NCBI GenBank assembly: GCA_017432005.1
Contig: JAFRKA010000006.1
Span: forward strand, 1 to 64,000
DNA from: Erysipelotrichaceae bacterium
GTDB taxonomy: Bacteria > Bacillota_I > Bacilli_A > Erysipelotrichales > Erysipelotrichaceae
Direction of reading: 5' to 3'
DNA length: 64,000 nt
Below the pieces are notes generated by a model. It had not been told where the DNA came from. It searched no databases and saw only the letters and a list, made by a program, of their open reading frames with translations. The translations under genes and the position numbers were made by a program. Below are positions 33,466 to 42,733 of this stretch, in pieces; the first letter of the stretch is position 1; each line of letters begins with the position of its first letter.

Positions 33466-35142
33466 ATGGACTACAGAGAAAATTATGAAAAATGGCTGAA
33501 TCATCCCAATCTCAGTGATGATCAGAAAAATGAACTAAAACAGATGAGTGAGCAGCAGATCAAGGATGCTTTCTATACTGATGTTGCTTTCGGTACGGCA
33601 GGAATGCGCGGTCTGATGGGCCTGGGACCTAACCGTCTAAATATCTTTACGATCAGAAAAGCGACCCAGGGGTTTGCGGATTATCTCAATAATAACGGCA
33701 AACATTCAGTTGCGATCGCCTATGATAACCGCTACAATTCCCGCGAATTTGCCTTTGATTGTGCAAAATTGCTGGCATCCAACGGGATCGAGACTTACAT
33801 CTTTGATTCATTGAGACCGACTCCGGAACTGTCCTATACGGTCAGATATTTCAAGTGTGACGGCGGTATCATGATCACGGCTTCCCATAACCCTAAAGAG
33901 TATAACGGCTACAAGCTCTATGACGAGACCGGCTGTCAGCTGATCCCGGAACTTGCAGCTAAAGTCATCGCGGAGATCGCCAAGCTCGGTGATATCCTCG
34001 ATATAAAACCGGCTGATGATTACGATGAAAAACTGATCCATGTCGTCAATGAAGAAGTCGACAAGGCTTACTATGATGACTGTCTCTCCATCCAGCTGCG
34101 CAAGGATGTGAACAAGGATTTCCGCATCGCATTCTCACCGGAACACGGTGCATCTTATCATCCGGTCATGGATACGCTGAAACTGGCCGGCTACAATGTC
34201 ACGGAAGTGGCTTCACAGTCGACTTTCGATCCTTCGTTCTCCGGTACCAAGACTCCTAACCCGGAAGAACCGGGTGCCTATGAGGAAGTCCTCAAGCTGG
34301 CGAAGGAGATCGATGCCAAACTGCTGCTGGTCTGCGACCCTGATGGCGACCGCATGGGTGTCGGTATCAGACAGGGAGATGAATATATCGTGCTCAACGG
34401 CAACCAGACCGGTGCCTTACTGCTGGAATACATCCTTTCGACATATGAGGATCTCGGCATCAAAGTTGACAATCCGTGCATGTTCAATACCGTCGTTACC
34501 AGTGATATCGGTGAAGCGATCGCCAGATATCACGGCTGCGACAACGAGAGGACACTGACTGGTTTCAAGTATATCGGCAACAAGGTAAGACAGTATGAAC
34601 AGGATCATGCGAAGACCTATGTCTTCGGTTATGAAGAATCATACGGATCACTGATCAAACCGTTCGTCAGAGACAAGGATGCGACTCAGGCCTGTCTGTT
34701 ACTGGCAGAAGCCTGTGCCTATTATCTGTCTCAGGGCAAGACGCTCATGGATGTCATGAACGAAGCATATGAGAAGGTAGGTTATTACTACGATACGCAG
34801 TTCTCGATCATGCTTCCGGGTGCTGACGGTGCAGTCAAACTGCAGGAGATCATGTCTTCCATCCGCAGCAATCCGCTCGAGGTCCCGGGTTTCAAGACCC
34901 TGAAGATCGAAGACTACAAGCTCCAGAAAGTCTATGAAGGCGATAAAGTGGAGGATTTCGCTGAACACGATGTTTCAGATGTATTAAAATATTATCTGGA
35001 AGACGGTTCATTTATCGCTATCAGGCCTTCAGGAACGGAGCCAAAGTGTAAATGTTATCTGTCGGTAAAAGATACCAGTATGGAGAAGGCCAAAGCCAAG
35101 TGCGACGGCTTCATCTCCTACGTCAAACAGATACTGAAATGA
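33466..35142 (+). CDS. pgcA: Phosphoglucomutase / phosphomannomutase
   Basis: A 558-residue alpha-D-phosphohexomutase interconverting glucose-1- and glucose-6-phosphate (or the mannose forms). Domain motifs are FGTAGMRG, the phosphoserine loop ITASHNPKEYNGYK, metal loop DPDGDRMG, sugar loop GYEESYGS and phosphate loop RPSGTEPKCK. The length and motifs fit PgcA of Bacillus. ATGAGGAAAAT is the ribosome site. Its stop overlaps the next start (ATGA). Confidence 0.93.
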   Translation: MDYRENYEKWLNHPNLSDDQKNELKQMSEQQIKDAFYTDVAFGTAGMRGLMGLGPNRLNIFTIRKATQGFADYLNNNGKHSVAIAYDNRYNSREFAFDCAKLLASNGIETYIFDSLRPTPELSYTVRYFKCDGGIMITASHNPKEYNGYKLYDETGCQLIPELAAKVIAEIAKLGDILDIKPADDYDEKLIHVVNEEVDKAYYDDCLSIQLRKDVNKDFRIAFSPEHGASYHPVMDTLKLAGYNVTEVASQSTFDPSFSGTKTPNPEEPGAYEEVLKLAKEIDAKLLLVCDPDGDRMGVGIRQGDEYIVLNGNQTGALLLEYILSTYEDLGIKVDNPCMFNTVVTSDIGEAIARYHGCDNERTLTGFKYIGNKVRQYEQDHAKTYVFGYEESYGSLIKPFVRDKDATQACLLLAEACAYYLSQGKTLMDVMNEAYEKVGYYYDTQFSIMLPGADGAVKLQEIMSSIRSNPLEVPGFKTLKIEDYKLQKVYEGDKVEDFAEHDVSDVLKYYLEDGSFIAIRPSGTEPKCKCYLSVKDTSMEKAKAKCDGFISYVKQILK

Positions 35143-35720
35143 TCGAAGACATAAAAGAAGAAGCATTACAGAAAGGCGTGCCAATCATCAAAGATGAAGG
35201 GCTTGCCTTTCTTTTAAATTTCATTGTTCAGCATGACTGTCAGGACATCCTTGAACTGGGAACAGCTGTCGCTTATTCAGCGATCATGATGGCAAACCTG
35301 AATGAGAAGATCACTGTCGATACGATCGAGAAGGATGAGAAGTTGTATAAAGAGGCACTGAAGAATATCTCTGATGCCGGTCTCAACGACAGGATCACAG
35401 TCCATTTCATGCCGATCGAAGAGTTCAGTACGGACAAGAAATATGATCTGATCTTCGTTGATGCAGCCAAGGCGCAGTATGGCAAGTACCTGGAACAGTT
35501 TCTGGATAATCTGAAGGAAGACGGGTACATGCTGTTTGACAACATGATCTTTCACGGACTCATCTACGAAGTCGAAACGATCAGTTCCCGCAATCTCAGG
35601 AATCTCGTTTCCAAGATCAATAAATTCCGTGACATGGTGCAGAAAGATGAACGTTTTGATATAATGATGAATGATAATGTCGGGGATGGAGTTTGGGTCC
35701 TGACCAGGAGGAGAAAGTGA
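35139..35720 (+). CDS. trmR: O-methyltransferase TrmR-type (tRNA 5-hydroxyuridine)
   Basis: A 193-residue class I SAM-dependent O-methyltransferase of the family containing B. subtilis TrmR (YrrM), which makes 5-methoxyuridine in tRNA anticodons. Motif I is ILELGTAVAYSAIMMA, the acidic SAM contact TIEKDE, and the metal-binding segment IFVDAAKAQY with DNMIFHG. The ATG at 35139 overlaps the upstream stop; longer in-frame sequence lies inside pgcA. The specific tRNA substrate is inferred from family. Confidence 0.8.
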   Translation: MIEDIKEEALQKGVPIIKDEGLAFLLNFIVQHDCQDILELGTAVAYSAIMMANLNEKITVDTIEKDEKLYKEALKNISDAGLNDRITVHFMPIEEFSTDKKYDLIFVDAAKAQYGKYLEQFLDNLKEDGYMLFDNMIFHGLIYEVETISSRNLRNLVSKINKFRDMVQKDERFDIMMNDNVGDGVWVLTRRRK

Positions 35721-37321
35721 AACCTGAAAATCTGATGTTACTGGGTTTTATGAATAAAGCTCTCGCTTATCTGGAAGAGAATCAGGGAAATGATACTGAT
35801 CCTGTTTTGACTAAACTCGAAAGTATCGATATCGATAAGCTCAAGAATGAGCTCAACGGCGATCTGAACGCATCATACAATAATGTCAATTCGACCATCG
35901 AATCACTGCTGAATGCCGGCGGTGAAGTCTTTGATGATTTCATCAGCAGGGACAAGACCCGCAAGAGCATCTCCGATCAGCTCAGCAGGATCCTTGATGT
36001 CGATCTCGATCCTGACAGATCGGTAAAGAATAATACCGGACACAGCCAGGAAACGCTGAAGAAATTATACGATCTCAAGAACGATATCCTTGGCGCAGAA
36101 ATAAAAAGAGACAAAACATCCAAAACTGAACAGAAACGTACCAATACTGAGGACGATCTTTTCAGTAATGACAGCTATGAGACGGCTGAAGATGAAACGC
36201 CGGATAAGAGCGATTCTTATCTCGGTCTTTATAATCCTCAAAGGACTCAGGAAGAAGCTGAAGAATCACTGCGTCAGTCAAAAGCCCGTGCTGATCTGAG
36301 CAAATATGACGGACCGCTGGTACAAAGAGATGATGGCCGTCAGGTCGTAACATCTTTCAGACATGATAAAGATGAGACCGTACTGAGAAAACAGGATATA
36401 CAGAAAAAAAGCGTTCCTGTCGGAATGACGGATATCGGTAAGAAAACAGTCGAAGAATCAGTCAATGATGTCATTCAGAATATCGTCAATCCGGGCGGTG
36501 AACCGGATCTGCAGGCTTCTGCTGAAGAAGAGACTCCTTTTGAAATGAGCGAAGAGGACGACAGACTTCTGCAGATGATCGCCCAGAATGTTTCCGGTGT
36601 TCAAAGTGAAGAGACAGGCGGAGGAACGGGACAGCACAAAGAGCTTGATTCCATCTTCTCGGAAGTACTCGCTCATGAAGAAGGTGATATGAATTCACTG
36701 GTAACTGACCTGGCGCCTGATCAGGTCGATCCGAACGATATCGTCAGACTGGTCAAGGAGATCCAGTCCAACAGAGATACTTATTACAGTCAGATAAATG
36801 AGAAGACTGTCGTGGCATCACCGGGTGATATCCTCAATCCGCCTGATGATCATGACGATGATGACGATGAAGGACCGGGCACGAACCTCGATCTCATGCT
36901 GGATGATCTGCGTGAGAAGATGGTCAGTGAAGATGAGATCAGGAAAGCTCATGATGAAGAGTTCAATGATATCTATGACAGCGTGCGCAAATCTTATCCT
37001 TACCTGCGCAAGACTTTCATCAGGGCGATCTATGAATTAAAAGATCAGATCGCCAGCGATTATCCGCAGGATGTCAAGATCATCATCCTGCACCGTGTCG
37101 TTTTCAAGGATGTGGATAAACTGAGACAGTTCGTTGAGATAGCCCTCAATCACGGCTATAATTTGAACGCTGATGAGGATAAACTCATCGTTGATGTCTT
37201 TAAAGAATACATGAATTCCGACGGCAAGATCATTACGGCCATCCTGGACGTAGCCAACCAGGGTGCACTGCTGGGCGGTGATTATGATGGCTACAGAGTA
37301 CTGTTGATCGAAAATCAGTAA
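35717..37321 (+). CDS. Large acidic protein of unknown function with ordered C-terminus
   Basis: A 534-residue protein I do not recognise. GTG at 35717 follows AGGAGG and overlaps the trmR stop (GTGA). The N-terminal ~110 residues are helical (LLGFMNKALAYLEENQ). About 120-390 is low-complexity, rich in Asp, Glu, Ser and Lys, with an eight-residue stretch of one His and Asp/Glu at about 381-390. The last ~120 residues look folded (YPYLRKTFIRAIYELKDQIA, VKIIILHRVVFKDVDKLRQF). No membrane span or signal peptide is present. It is followed by a membrane SH3-like protein, perhaps a partner. It may be lineage-specific. Confidence 0.75.
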   Translation: MKPENLMLLGFMNKALAYLEENQGNDTDPVLTKLESIDIDKLKNELNGDLNASYNNVNSTIESLLNAGGEVFDDFISRDKTRKSISDQLSRILDVDLDPDRSVKNNTGHSQETLKKLYDLKNDILGAEIKRDKTSKTEQKRTNTEDDLFSNDSYETAEDETPDKSDSYLGLYNPQRTQEEAEESLRQSKARADLSKYDGPLVQRDDGRQVVTSFRHDKDETVLRKQDIQKKSVPVGMTDIGKKTVEESVNDVIQNIVNPGGEPDLQASAEEETPFEMSEEDDRLLQMIAQNVSGVQSEETGGGTGQHKELDSIFSEVLAHEEGDMNSLVTDLAPDQVDPNDIVRLVKEIQSNRDTYYSQINEKTVVASPGDILNPPDDHDDDDDEGPGTNLDLMLDDLREKMVSEDEIRKAHDEEFNDIYDSVRKSYPYLRKTFIRAIYELKDQIASDYPQDVKIIILHRVVFKDVDKLRQFVEIALNHGYNLNADEDKLIVDVFKEYMNSDGKIITAILDVANQGALLGGDYDGYRVLLIENQ

Positions 37322-37337
37322 TTAGTGAGGTAGAAAA

Positions 37338-38021
37338 ATGTTTTCAAGAAGAAATGATGATGAAACACTGGACAAGACTCTGGACATCCCTGATTTCGTC
37401 GAAGATAAGACCAAGACCGATTCAAGTGTCGATATGTCGATCTTCAAAATGTCAGATGATGAACTCTATGACGATGACAGTGAAGAAAGAAGCACTGAAG
37501 ATTACGATGAAGATGATGACGATGAGCTGAGACCGCGCCGTAAGAAAGGCAATGGTCCGCTGATCATCTGTCTGATAATCATCTTCCTGCTGCTGGCATT
37601 ATGTGCCGGTGCACTGTTCTACGGACTGAAGCAGCATCAGGCCTATGTAAAGGTCAATACTGAGTATCTGCAGCTGCAGGCCAATGAAGAGAACTACAAG
37701 CGTCAGATCAGTGAGAAGGATGTACAGATCCAGACCCTTACCAAGCAGATCGAGGATCTCAAGAGCGGCGGTGCCAATGGTGAAGGTACACTGATCTATG
37801 AGATCGTGGACGGCGGCATGTATTTCCGCAATGAGCCGACCAGTGATGCGACGAAAGTCACCTATAACGGCAAGGAAACTGCTGATACAGGTGAGAAATA
37901 CAGAGTCATCGAAGTCGTTGATGACAAAGATGTATCCGGACTCACCTGGGCCAAGGTGGCCGAAAACGTATACTTCTGTCTGGGCAGCTCTGAAGATGTC
38001 TGGGCAAAGAAAGTTGACTGA
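37338..38021 (+). CDS. Membrane protein with acidic cytoplasmic tail, coiled coil and SH3-like domain
   Basis: A 227-residue bitopic protein. Residues 1-70 are very acidic and then basic (RPRRKKG), placing the N-terminus inside. A span lies at about 75-97 (LIICLIIIFLLLALCAGALF). A coiled coil (about 105-140, EENYKRQISEKDVQIQTLTK) and a small beta domain (about 150-225, VDGGMYFRNEPTS...LTWAKVAENVYFCLGS) resembling bacterial SH3 follow outside. GTGAGG lies before the ATG. It may sense or bind wall material; function unknown. A terminator follows. Confidence 0.72.
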   Translation: MFSRRNDDETLDKTLDIPDFVEDKTKTDSSVDMSIFKMSDDELYDDDSEERSTEDYDEDDDDELRPRRKKGNGPLIICLIIIFLLLALCAGALFYGLKQHQAYVKVNTEYLQLQANEENYKRQISEKDVQIQTLTKQIEDLKSGGANGEGTLIYEIVDGGMYFRNEPTSDATKVTYNGKETADTGEKYRVIEVVDDKDVSGLTWAKVAENVYFCLGSSEDVWAKKVD

Positions 38022-38022
38022 T

Positions 38023-38048
38023 AAGCAGGTTTAAGACCTGCTTTATTC
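38023..38048 (+). terminator. Terminator before murA
   Basis: AAGCAGGT, loop TTAAG, ACCTGCTT (38023-38043), followed by TATTCT, which is also a candidate -10 for murA. Confidence 0.75.
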
Positions 38049-38055
38049 TCTGACC

Positions 38056-39300
38056 ATGGATGACGTAATCAGAATAAAAGGCGGTAAAAAACTGAAGGGT
38101 GAAGTGACGGTCTCTTCATGCAAGAACTCGGTCGTCGCGATCCTTCCTTCAGTCGTGTTAGCTAGTGAGATAGTGAAGCTTTATGACGTTCCGGAGATCA
38201 AGGATGTTCAGATCCTGATCAAACTGCTGGGACTGCTCAACATCTCGGTAAGAGCAGATGGTGATGAACTGACGATCGACCCAACCAATATCACCAATAT
38301 CGATCTGCTGGATGAAGATGTCATGAAACTGAGAGCTTCCTATTATTTCATGGGTGCACTGCTGGGACGTTTCCGTCATGTCAGGATGTATTCACCGGGC
38401 GGCTGTAATCTCGGACCGCGTCCGATCGATCTGCATCTCAAGGGCTTTGAAGCCTTGGGCGCAAAGATAAAACAGGACGGCAATATCATCGAGATCGATG
38501 CAGAAGAACTGCTCGGTGATGATATCTATCTGGATTTTGCCTCAGTAGGTGCGACGATCAATATCATGCTGGCGGCATGTTTTGCCCGCGGCCGTACGAC
38601 GATCGAGAATGCGGCCAAGGAACCGGAGATCATCGATCTTTCATCCATGCTCAACAAGATGGGTGCCCAGATCAGAGGAGCCGGTACATCAGAGATCACG
38701 ATCAACGGTGTCTCCCGTCTCAAGGGTTGTATCCACGATATCATTCCGGATCGCATCGAGGCCGGTACATATATCATTGCTTCAGCGGCCTGTGGTGAAG
38801 ATGTAACGGTCAGAAACGTCATTCCTCAGCATATCGAAGCACTCACATCCAAGCTTGAAGAGATGGGTGTTAAACTTGAGCAGGGTTCCGATTATGTGAG
38901 AGTCTACGGTAGTGATGATCTGAAACCTGTCGATATCATAACGCAGCCTTTCCCTGGTTTTGCGACCGATCTGCAGCAACCGCTTACGGCGTTGCTGACG
39001 AAAGCGAACGGTGATTCCAAGGTCGAAGAGACCATCTATATGGAACGGTTCAAACACTGTAATGAGCTGAACCTGATGGGTGCCAATATCGAATGCCAGA
39101 CCGGCAGTTCCCTGATCCACGGTCCGACACCGCTTCACGGAACGGATATTTCAGCTACTGATCTTCGCTGTGGGGCATCACTGGTCATTGCCGGACTGAT
39201 GGCTGACGGTGAGACTGTCATCCACAACGCCTATCATATCTACAGGGGCTACGATTCGATCGTAGCGAAGCTCAAGGCGCTTGGTGCCAATATCCGCTAG
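38056..39300 (+). CDS. murA: UDP-N-acetylglucosamine 1-carboxyvinyltransferase
   Basis: A 414-residue enzyme of the first committed step of peptidoglycan synthesis, transferring enolpyruvate from PEP to UDP-GlcNAc. The N-terminal SSCKNSVVAILPS contains the conserved Lys and Asn. The PEP-binding C117 is in SPGGCNLGPRPID, so fosfomycin would be expected to alkylate it. DLRCGASLVIAGL is the late conserved segment. No Shine-Dalgarno precedes the ATG; TATTCT ends six bases upstream. Bacillota often carry two murA paralogues; only one is in this window. Confidence 0.95.
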   Translation: MDDVIRIKGGKKLKGEVTVSSCKNSVVAILPSVVLASEIVKLYDVPEIKDVQILIKLLGLLNISVRADGDELTIDPTNITNIDLLDEDVMKLRASYYFMGALLGRFRHVRMYSPGGCNLGPRPIDLHLKGFEALGAKIKQDGNIIEIDAEELLGDDIYLDFASVGATINIMLAACFARGRTTIENAAKEPEIIDLSSMLNKMGAQIRGAGTSEITINGVSRLKGCIHDIIPDRIEAGTYIIASAACGEDVTVRNVIPQHIEALTSKLEEMGVKLEQGSDYVRVYGSDDLKPVDIITQPFPGFATDLQQPLTALLTKANGDSKVEETIYMERFKHCNELNLMGANIECQTGSSLIHGPTPLHGTDISATDLRCGASLVIAGLMADGETVIHNAYHIYRGYDSIVAKLKALGANIR

Positions 39301-39316
39301 AATACGGATTTTGTGG

Positions 39317-39345
39317 TTGCTTTTTGCAGATAATACTGTTAGAAT
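39317..39345 (+). promoter_or_regulatory. Promoter of rpmE
   Basis: TTGCTT, 17-base spacer, TAGAAT with an extended -10 TG at 39337-39338, leaving a leader of about 55 bases before rpmE. Confidence 0.6.
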
Positions 39346-39407
39346 TATTAAGCATGAAAACTTTCTTTGGGTTGACATGATACTCAAGGCAGAAGGGAGA
39401 TTAAAAG

Positions 39408-39620
39408 ATGAAAAAGGGTATTCATCCTGATTATTACAGAGTTACTGTTACCTGCGCAGGCTGCGGTACAACATTTGAGACCGGTTCTACCAAGAAGGAC
39501 GGCATCAAAGTCGATACCTGCTCAAACTGCCATCCGTTCTATACCGGAAGACAGAGATTTGCGGCTTCTGCAGGCAGAATTGAAAAATTCAATAAGAAGT
39601 ATGGCTTAGAAAACAAATAG
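39408..39620 (+). CDS. rpmE: Ribosomal protein bL31, zinc-binding form
   Basis: A 70-residue large-subunit protein starting [20 protein letters not shown]. Two Cys pairs (CAGC and CSNC) make it the zinc-binding type, and [10 protein letters not shown] is the family signature. GAAGGGAG precedes the ATG. The TAG stop lies in the 5' arm of its terminator. Confidence 0.96.
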   Translation: MKKGIHPDYYRVTVTCAGCGTTFETGSTKKDGIKVDTCSNCHPFYTGRQRFAASAGRIEKFNKKYGLENK

Positions 39621-39642
39621 AGGATAAAACCTCTATTTTTTT
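39616..39642 (+). terminator. Terminator of rpmE
   Basis: AATAGAGG, loop ATAAAA, CCTCTATT and a seven-T run; TATAAT of the tdk promoter follows at 39646-39651. Confidence 0.9.
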
Positions 39643-39670
39643 CGTTATAATGGGTAAGAGGTGAATTGTT

Positions 39671-40270
39671 ATGTATCAGAGTTATAGAGACGGCTGGATC
39701 GAAACGATCAGCGGCTGCATGTTTGCCGGTAAGACGGAAGAACTTATACGCCGCATCAAAGTACTGGAATTTGCGAAGAAGGAGATCATGGTCTTCAAAC
39801 CGAAGATCGATAACCGTTATTCCGAGACCAAGGTCGTATCACACGCCGGGTCATCAGTTGAATCTTATGTCATAGCTGATGCGGCAGAGATACTGGAAAT
39901 GGTCAAAGATACGACACAGGTCGTAGCGATCGATGAAGCACAGTTTTTTGATGACAACATCTGTGCCGTCTGTAACGAACTGGCAGACAGAGGCATCAGA
40001 GTCATGGCTGCCGGACTGGATACCAATTTCAAGGGCGAACCTTTCGGACCGATGCCTTTACTGATCACGGAGGCTGAATTCGTCACCAAGCTTGCGGCTG
40101 TCTGCAACAAGTGTGGAGCTCCGGCGACGAGGACACAGCGTATCATCAACGGCAAGCCGGCTTCCTATAATGACCCGATCATCCTGGTCGGTGCGTCAGA
40201 GAGCTATGAAGCAAGATGCCGTCACTGTCATGAGGTCCCGGATAAGCCGAAAGTCAGACTGGGAAAATAG
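39671..40270 (+). CDS. tdk: Thymidine kinase
   Basis: A 199-residue type II thymidine kinase that phosphorylates thymidine to dTMP in salvage. Walker A is [18 protein letters not shown] holds the catalytic Glu, and a lasso region follows. A zinc ribbon uses CNKC and CRHC. AAGAGGTGAA lies before the ATG, with TATAAT at 39646-39651 as promoter. It starts the conserved tdk-prfA-prmC run. Confidence 0.95.
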   Translation: MYQSYRDGWIETISGCMFAGKTEELIRRIKVLEFAKKEIMVFKPKIDNRYSETKVVSHAGSSVESYVIADAAEILEMVKDTTQVVAIDEAQFFDDNICAVCNELADRGIRVMAAGLDTNFKGEPFGPMPLLITEAEFVTKLAAVCNKCGAPATRTQRIINGKPASYNDPIILVGASESYEARCRHCHEVPDKPKVRLGK

Positions 40271-40276
40271 ATAATT

Positions 40277-41353
40277 ATGGATGCGAAAATAATCAAACTG
40301 CAGGAAATAGAGAAACGCTATCAGGAAATCAATGATCTCATGATGAAGGATGAGGTCGTTTCAGATGTCAAGAAATATACCAAACTCTCCAAGGAACAGG
40401 CTAAACTGAAGGGCTCCTACGATGCCTATCAGAGCTACAAGAAGTATAATGCCATCATCGAAGACGGTCAGGAGATGCTCAAGGACGATGATCCGGAGAT
40501 CAGACAGATGGCTGAACTCGAGATCGAAGATGCCAAAGCAAAACTTGAAAAACTGGATAAACACATTGAAGAACTGCTGCTGCCCAGAGATCCGGAAGAC
40601 AGCTATGACTGCCTGGTCGAGATCAGAGGTGCAGCCGGCGGTGATGAAGGTAATATCTTTGCGGGCGATCTGTTCAGGATGTATTCCTATTATGCCGATT
40701 CTTTAGGCTATAAAGTTGAAGTCATGGAATCATCGGAAGGTGAAGCCGGAGGATATGCCCTGATTTCATTCTCTGTCAAAGGTCTTGATGCCTACCGTCA
40801 TTTCAAATTCGAATCCGGTGCACACCGTGTTCAGCGTGTACCGAAGACCGAAACCCAGGGAAGAGTACACACTTCCACGGCGACCGTCATCGTCTTCCCG
40901 GATGTCGAGGATGAGGATATTGAGATCCCTGATTCCGATCTGGAGATCGAGACACACCGTGCTTCCGGTGCTGGCGGTCAGCACATCAACAAGACCGACT
41001 CGGCCGTCAGGATCGTCCATAAGCCTACCGGCATAACAGTCAACTGCCAGGACGGACGCAACCAGATCGCCAACAAGGAAACAGCCTTGAGGATCATCAG
41101 AGCCCGCGTCTACGAATACTACAAGCAGCAGAAGGAAGCGGAAGAGGGTGCGATCAGAAGATCGAAGATCGGTACAGGTGACCGTTCAGAGAAGATCCGT
41201 ACCTACAATTATCCGCAGAACCGTGTCTCCGATCACCGCATCGGTCTCACCATCAATCAGCTTGACCGCATCATGGAAGGTAAGCTCGATGATATCGTCA
41301 ATGCCCTGCTGGCGAATGACGATAAAGAAAAACTTTTAAATGAGCACGTATAA
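40277..41353 (+). CDS. prfA: Peptide chain release factor 1
   Basis: A 358-residue RF1 that recognises UAA and UAG and releases the peptide. The GGQ loop is GAGGQHINKTDSAVRI. The GEAGGYALIS and HRVQRVPKTETQGRVHTS segments, and the absence of an RF2-type frameshift signal, identify RF1. It starts six bases after tdk and overlaps prmC, the methylase of the GGQ glutamine, by 14 bases. Confidence 0.97.
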   Translation: MDAKIIKLQEIEKRYQEINDLMMKDEVVSDVKKYTKLSKEQAKLKGSYDAYQSYKKYNAIIEDGQEMLKDDDPEIRQMAELEIEDAKAKLEKLDKHIEELLLPRDPEDSYDCLVEIRGAAGGDEGNIFAGDLFRMYSYYADSLGYKVEVMESSEGEAGGYALISFSVKGLDAYRHFKFESGAHRVQRVPKTETQGRVHTSTATVIVFPDVEDEDIEIPDSDLEIETHRASGAGGQHINKTDSAVRIVHKPTGITVNCQDGRNQIANKETALRIIRARVYEYYKQQKEAEEGAIRRSKIGTGDRSEKIRTYNYPQNRVSDHRIGLTINQLDRIMEGKLDDIVNALLANDDKEKLLNEHV

Positions 41354-42185
41354 TCAGCTGATCCACAGCTATCGTACATTATTCAGTGAAAAAGGTCTTC
41401 CACCGGAAACGGTGAAGGCTTTTCTTTTTGAACTGTGCAACGACCACAAGATCAATCTCTATCTGGATATCGACAAGGAGACTGATCCTGCTGTGCAGAC
41501 CGATTTTGATTCAGGTATCGTCAGACTTCTTGAAGGGGAACCTTTGAATTACGTCCTGGGTTATTCATATTTTTATGGATACAAGTTCATCGTCAATCCT
41601 GATGTGCTGATCCCCAGACCCGAGACAGAAGAACTGGTCGGGGTCATACTGAGCCAGTATGATGAGTATTTCAACGGAAAAAAGATCAGGGTCTGCGATG
41701 TCGGCACCGGTTCGGGAGCGATCGCGATCGCTTTGAAGAAAGAAGAAGACAATCTTGACGTCTATGCTTCAGACATCTCTGAAAAAGCCCTGGCTGTAGC
41801 TGAAAAGAATGCGCTAAACAATGACTGCAGGATCACTTTCTTTCAGGGGTCGATGCTGGAACCGTATATCGAAAACGGCATAAAAGTGAGTATCCTGGTC
41901 TCCAATCCGCCCTACATTAAGACGACGGAGACGATCGAATCCTCCGTCTATGATTATGAACCGCATGTAGCGCTTTTCGGCGGTGATGACGGACTGAAAT
42001 TCTACCGTGAGATCTTTGAAAAAGCCGATCAGATCCTGGAAAAAGAAAGCCTGCTTTTCTTTGAGATGGGCTATGATCTCAAGGATGCGCTGACCTCTCT
42101 GGCAAAGACCTATTTTCCTGTCAGTGAGATCAAAGTATTCAAAGACATAAACAATAAAGACAGGATGCTGATGATAAAAAGATAA
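41340..42185 (+). CDS. prmC: Release factor glutamine methyltransferase
   Basis: A 281-residue SAM enzyme that methylates the GGQ glutamine of RF1 and RF2. An N-terminal helical domain precedes LIPRPETEELVG, motif I VCDVGTGSGAIAIAL and the amide-binding NPPY (VSNPPYIKTTE). It starts inside prfA, giving coupled expression with its substrate. Confidence 0.95.
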   Translation: MSTYNQLIHSYRTLFSEKGLPPETVKAFLFELCNDHKINLYLDIDKETDPAVQTDFDSGIVRLLEGEPLNYVLGYSYFYGYKFIVNPDVLIPRPETEELVGVILSQYDEYFNGKKIRVCDVGTGSGAIAIALKKEEDNLDVYASDISEKALAVAEKNALNNDCRITFFQGSMLEPYIENGIKVSILVSNPPYIKTTETIESSVYDYEPHVALFGGDDGLKFYREIFEKADQILEKESLLFFEMGYDLKDALTSLAKTYFPVSEIKVFKDINNKDRMLMIKR

Positions 42186-42267
42186 CTTTCACAATTATTT
42201 CACAAACCTTTGATATAAATATATTGTAATAATTTTTTCATTAAACAATCTTCCGATAATAAGTAGA

Positions 42268-42304
42268 CAGAAACAGCTCCGCAAGGAGTTGTTTCTGTTA
42301 TAAT
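42268..42304 (+). promoter_or_regulatory. 13-bp hairpin fused to an extended -10 box
   Basis: CAGAAACAGCTCC (42268-42280), a GCAA tetraloop and GGAGTTGTTTCTG (42285-42297; one G-T pair) are followed immediately by TATAAT at 42299-42304, whose extended TG is the end of the stem. It may be the terminator of prmC, an operator, or both. Confidence 0.55.
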
Positions 42305-42325
42305 CGAGATGAAAAGAGGTAGGAT

Positions 42326-42718
42326 ATGTCAGGTTGGCAGAACTGGATCAACTTCCGGTCCAAGGAACAGAGAGAAAGAGATCGGGAAGCTTATGACAAG
42401 GCTGTTTTTCCCCATGGCGAAAAGCAGAAAGAGATCATCAGCAGTTATCTTGATGAACTGTTTGCGGAAGAACTTCCGGGAATGAAAATGTTCAATTATC
42501 TGGTCATCAAGGAAAAAATAAAAGATAGAGAGATAGATCAGGAACTGATCAAAAGAGTCTTCAAAAGCATCAAAAACACTTCCAGCCGCAAAAAAAGAGA
42601 TACCTATCCGTATCTCTACATGTCTCTGGCAGAATATGACCTGAAGATCAGTGAGGAGCTTAATTATCCCGACACTGATACGATCAGGGAAAACGCTGAA
42701 CGCATAAAACAGATCTAG
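42326..42718 (+). CDS. Conserved-looking hypothetical protein
   Basis: A 130-residue charged, mostly helical soluble protein (MSGWQNWINFRSKEQRERDR) that I do not recognise. AGAGGTAGG lies before the ATG, and an extended -10 TGTTATAAT is 22 bases upstream. There is no signal, membrane span or metal motif. Its TAG stop lies in the loop of a bidirectional terminator shared with the convergent gene. Confidence 0.7.
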   Translation: MSGWQNWINFRSKEQRERDREAYDKAVFPHGEKQKEIISSYLDELFAEELPGMKMFNYLVIKEKIKDREIDQELIKRVFKSIKNTSSRKKRDTYPYLYMSLAEYDLKISEELNYPDTDTIRENAERIKQI

Positions 42719-42733
42719 GATCTGTTTTTCTTT
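42706..42733. terminator. Bidirectional terminator containing two stop codons
   Basis: AAAACAGATC and GATCTGTTTT (42706-42715 with 42719-42728) enclose the loop TAG. The plus-strand stop is at 42716-42718 and the minus-strand gene's stop at 42717-42715. T runs follow on both strands. Confidence 0.85.
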
